Assembly: GCF_029210365.1 (NCBI RefSeq)
Contig: NZ_JARGES010000018.1
Location: forward strand, 248,001 to 312,000
From: Mesorhizobium sp. YIM 152430
GTDB lineage: Bacteria; Pseudomonadota; Alphaproteobacteria; Rhizobiales; Rhizobiaceae
Reading direction: 5' to 3'
DNA length: 64,000 nucleotides
Part shown: one piece after another, positions 62,732-64,000 of the stretch
Numbering within the stretch: position 1 is the first letter of the stretch
Layout: every line of letters starts with the position of its first letter
Notes under the pieces: model-generated
Databases searched by the model: none
What the model saw: the letters and a program-made list of their open reading frames with translations, nothing else
Told to the model about the DNA's origin: nothing
Translations under genes and position numbers: made by a program

Positions 62732-64000
62732 ATGACACAGTGGGATTTCTGGATTGATCGTGGCGGCACGTTCACCGATGTGATCGGGCGCGACCCTGCG
62801 GGCGTCTTCCATCCGATCAAGGTGCTTTCCGAAAATCCGTCCGCCTATCGCGATGCGGCCGTCCACGGCATTCGCAGGCTGCTCGGCCTGCAACCCGCCG
62901 ATCCCATCCCTGCCGGCCAGATCGGCGAAGTGCGCATGGGCACGACCGTCGCCACCAATGCGCTTCTGGAGCGCAAGGGCGAACGGCTCGCGCTGGTGAC
63001 GACGCGCGGTTTCCGCGATGCGCTGAAGATCGGCTATCAGGAGCGCAAGCACATCTTCGCGACCGAGATCGTCAAGCCCGAAGCGCTCTATGACAGGGTC
63101 GTCGAGGTTGGCGAGCGGGTGCTGGCCGATGGCACGATCGAGACGCCGCTCGATCAAGATGCACTCCGTTCCGAGCTTCGGGTGTTGCGCCAGGAAGGAC
63201 ACGACGCGATCGCGATCGTGTTCATGCACGCTTACAAATACCCCGCGCACGAGATCGAGGCGGCGCGCATCGCGCGCGAGATCGGCTTTAGCCAGGTTTC
63301 CGTCAGCCACGAGGTCTCGCCGCTCATCAAGCTGGTCGGGCGCGGCGACACGACCGTCGTCGACGCCTATCTTTCGCCTGTCCTTCGCCGCTACGTCGCA
63401 CAGGTTTCCGAAGAACTCGACGTCGCGCGCACCGGTGCGCGGGTCATGTTCATGATGTCGTCGGGTGGCCTGACCGCAGCCGATCTCTTCCAGGGCAAGG
63501 ATGCGATCCTGTCCGGCCCCGCGGGCGGCGTGGTCGGGCTTGCCCGCACCGGCGATGCCGCGGGGTTCGACAAGGTCATCGGCTTCGACATGGGCGGCAC
63601 GTCCACCGATGTCGCGCATTTCGACGGCGAGTTCGAACGCGCCTTCGAGACGGAGGTCGCGGGCGTTCGCGTGCGTGCGCCGATGATGCTCATCCACACC
63701 GTCGCGGCCGGCGGCGGCTCGATCCTGCATTATGATGCCGGACGGTTTCGCGTGGGACCGGATTCGGCCGGCGCCAATCCCGGACCGGCCTGTTATCGCA
63801 ATGGCGGGCCGCTGACCGTCACCGACGCCAATGTCATGCTCGGCAAGCTCCTGCCGGAGCGCTTTCCGGCGATCTTCGGGCCGCGACAGGACCAGCCGCT
63901 CGACGTTGAGATCGTGCGCGAGAAGTTCGAGGAAATGGCGCGGCAGATCGGCGACGGCCGCAGCGCCGAGGACGTCGCCGACGGCTTCATCCGCATCGCG
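62732..64000 (+). CDS. 5-oxoprolinase, single-chain OPLAH type (N-terminal part; continues past window end)
   Basis: The first 423 residues of an open frame that leaves the window. [19 protein letters not shown] and the following [21 protein letters not shown] are the opening of full-length bacterial/eukaryotic 5-oxoprolinase, of about 1,200 residues, rather than of split Hyu[29 protein letters not shown] and [16 protein letters not shown] are the ATPase motifs. It would open 5-oxoproline to glutamate with ATP. The start is ATG 62732; GAGGG lies 11 bases upstream. It is divergent from DUF1445, so import, isomer interconversion and ring opening may be controlled together. Confidence 0.9.
   Translation, partial: MTQWDFWIDRGGTFTDVIGRDPAGVFHPIKVLSENPSAYRDAAVHGIRRLLGLQPADPIPAGQIGEVRMGTTVATNALLERKGERLALVTTRGFRDALKIGYQERKHIFATEIVKPEALYDRVVEVGERVLADGTIETPLDQDALRSELRVLRQEGHDAIAIVFMHAYKYPAHEIEAARIAREIGFSQVSVSHEVSPLIKLVGRGDTTVVDAYLSPVLRRYVAQVSEELDVARTGARVMFMMSSGGLTAADLFQGKDAILSGPAGGVVGLARTGDAAGFDKVIGFDMGGTSTDVAHFDGEFERAFETEVAGVRVRAPMMLIHTVAAGGGSILHYDAGRFRVGPDSAGANPGPACYRNGGPLTVTDANVMLGKLLPERFPAIFGPRQDQPLDVEIVREKFEEMARQIGDGRSAEDVADGFIRIA

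Noticed and set aside
62526-62735. A 69-codon plus-strand frame ending in an ATGA overlap with the 5-oxoprolinase start
   Set aside because: No family likeness, no ribosome site and an AT-rich intergenic composition; the overlap is probably chance.

Overview
The window is GC-rich, densely coded DNA with no ribosomal RNA, tRNA, CRISPR array, transposase or integrase that I can recognise. Gene content (transglutaminase/Alpha-E cluster, manBC-glmS, a Wzx/Wzy polysaccharide locus, many ABC and TRAP uptake operons with GntR regulators, a full-length 5-oxoprolinase) fits an alphaproteobacterium, most likely a rhizobial-type Hyphomicrobiales member. That is an inference from style and content, since no marker gene is present. 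No gap between genes reaches 300 bases.

Region 1 (1-7550): the tail of a probable regulator, a short-chain dehydrogenase, and a compact three-gene set: transglutaminase-DUF2126, a circularly permuted ATP-grasp fused to Alpha-E, and a second transglutaminase. This is a predicted peptide ligation/modification system of unknown target.

Region 2 (7556-28291): surface polysaccharide. manC and manB make GDP-mannose and glmS feeds UDP-GlcNAc. A 4-ketoreductase, a WbpM-type 4,6-dehydratase and an initiating sugar-phosphate transferase probably make and load a 6-deoxy-HexNAc such as QuiNAc. A CapE-type dehydratase, an RmlD-like reductase and a distant WecB-type 2-epimerase form a UDP-L-6-deoxy-HexNAc (L-RhaNAc/L-QuiNAc or L-FucNAc) route. 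Three glycosyltransferases, a Wzx flippase, a Wzy-like polymerase and a short Wzz complete a Wzx/Wzy pathway. Two AT-rich stretches (about 16158-18410 and 24274-25945) interrupt the GC-rich background. A lone DUF2793 gene lies next to what looks like a decayed gene end.

Region 3 (28515-38603, all minus strand): a ten-gene amino-sugar uptake and catabolism module: GntR, NagB-II-like SIS protein, NagA, FGGY kinase, then a second GntR, a UPF0309 SIS protein and a carbohydrate ABC transporter. Palindromic TGGT/ACCA operators precede both GntR genes.

Region 4 (38861-54841): a class III aminotransferase, a tautomerase-SnoaL fusion, a GntR regulator, then a twelve-gene plus-strand operon: a Liv-type ABC transporter, LeuC/LeuD-like dehydratase, isocitrate-lyase-family lyase, hydantoinase B and A, an isochorismatase-fold protein lacking the catalytic cysteine, and an FAD oxidoreductase. 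Most junctions in it overlap by 1-8 bases. I infer catabolism of a cyclic amide or imide via an unsaturated dicarboxylate, in the manner of 2,3-dimethylmaleate.

Region 5 (54874-64000): a second cyclic-amide island: DUF1445 (D-glutamate cyclase family), a TRAP transporter, DUF2848, an amidase, an unknown membrane protein and LysR on the minus strand, with a divergent full-length 5-oxoprolinase running off the window end.
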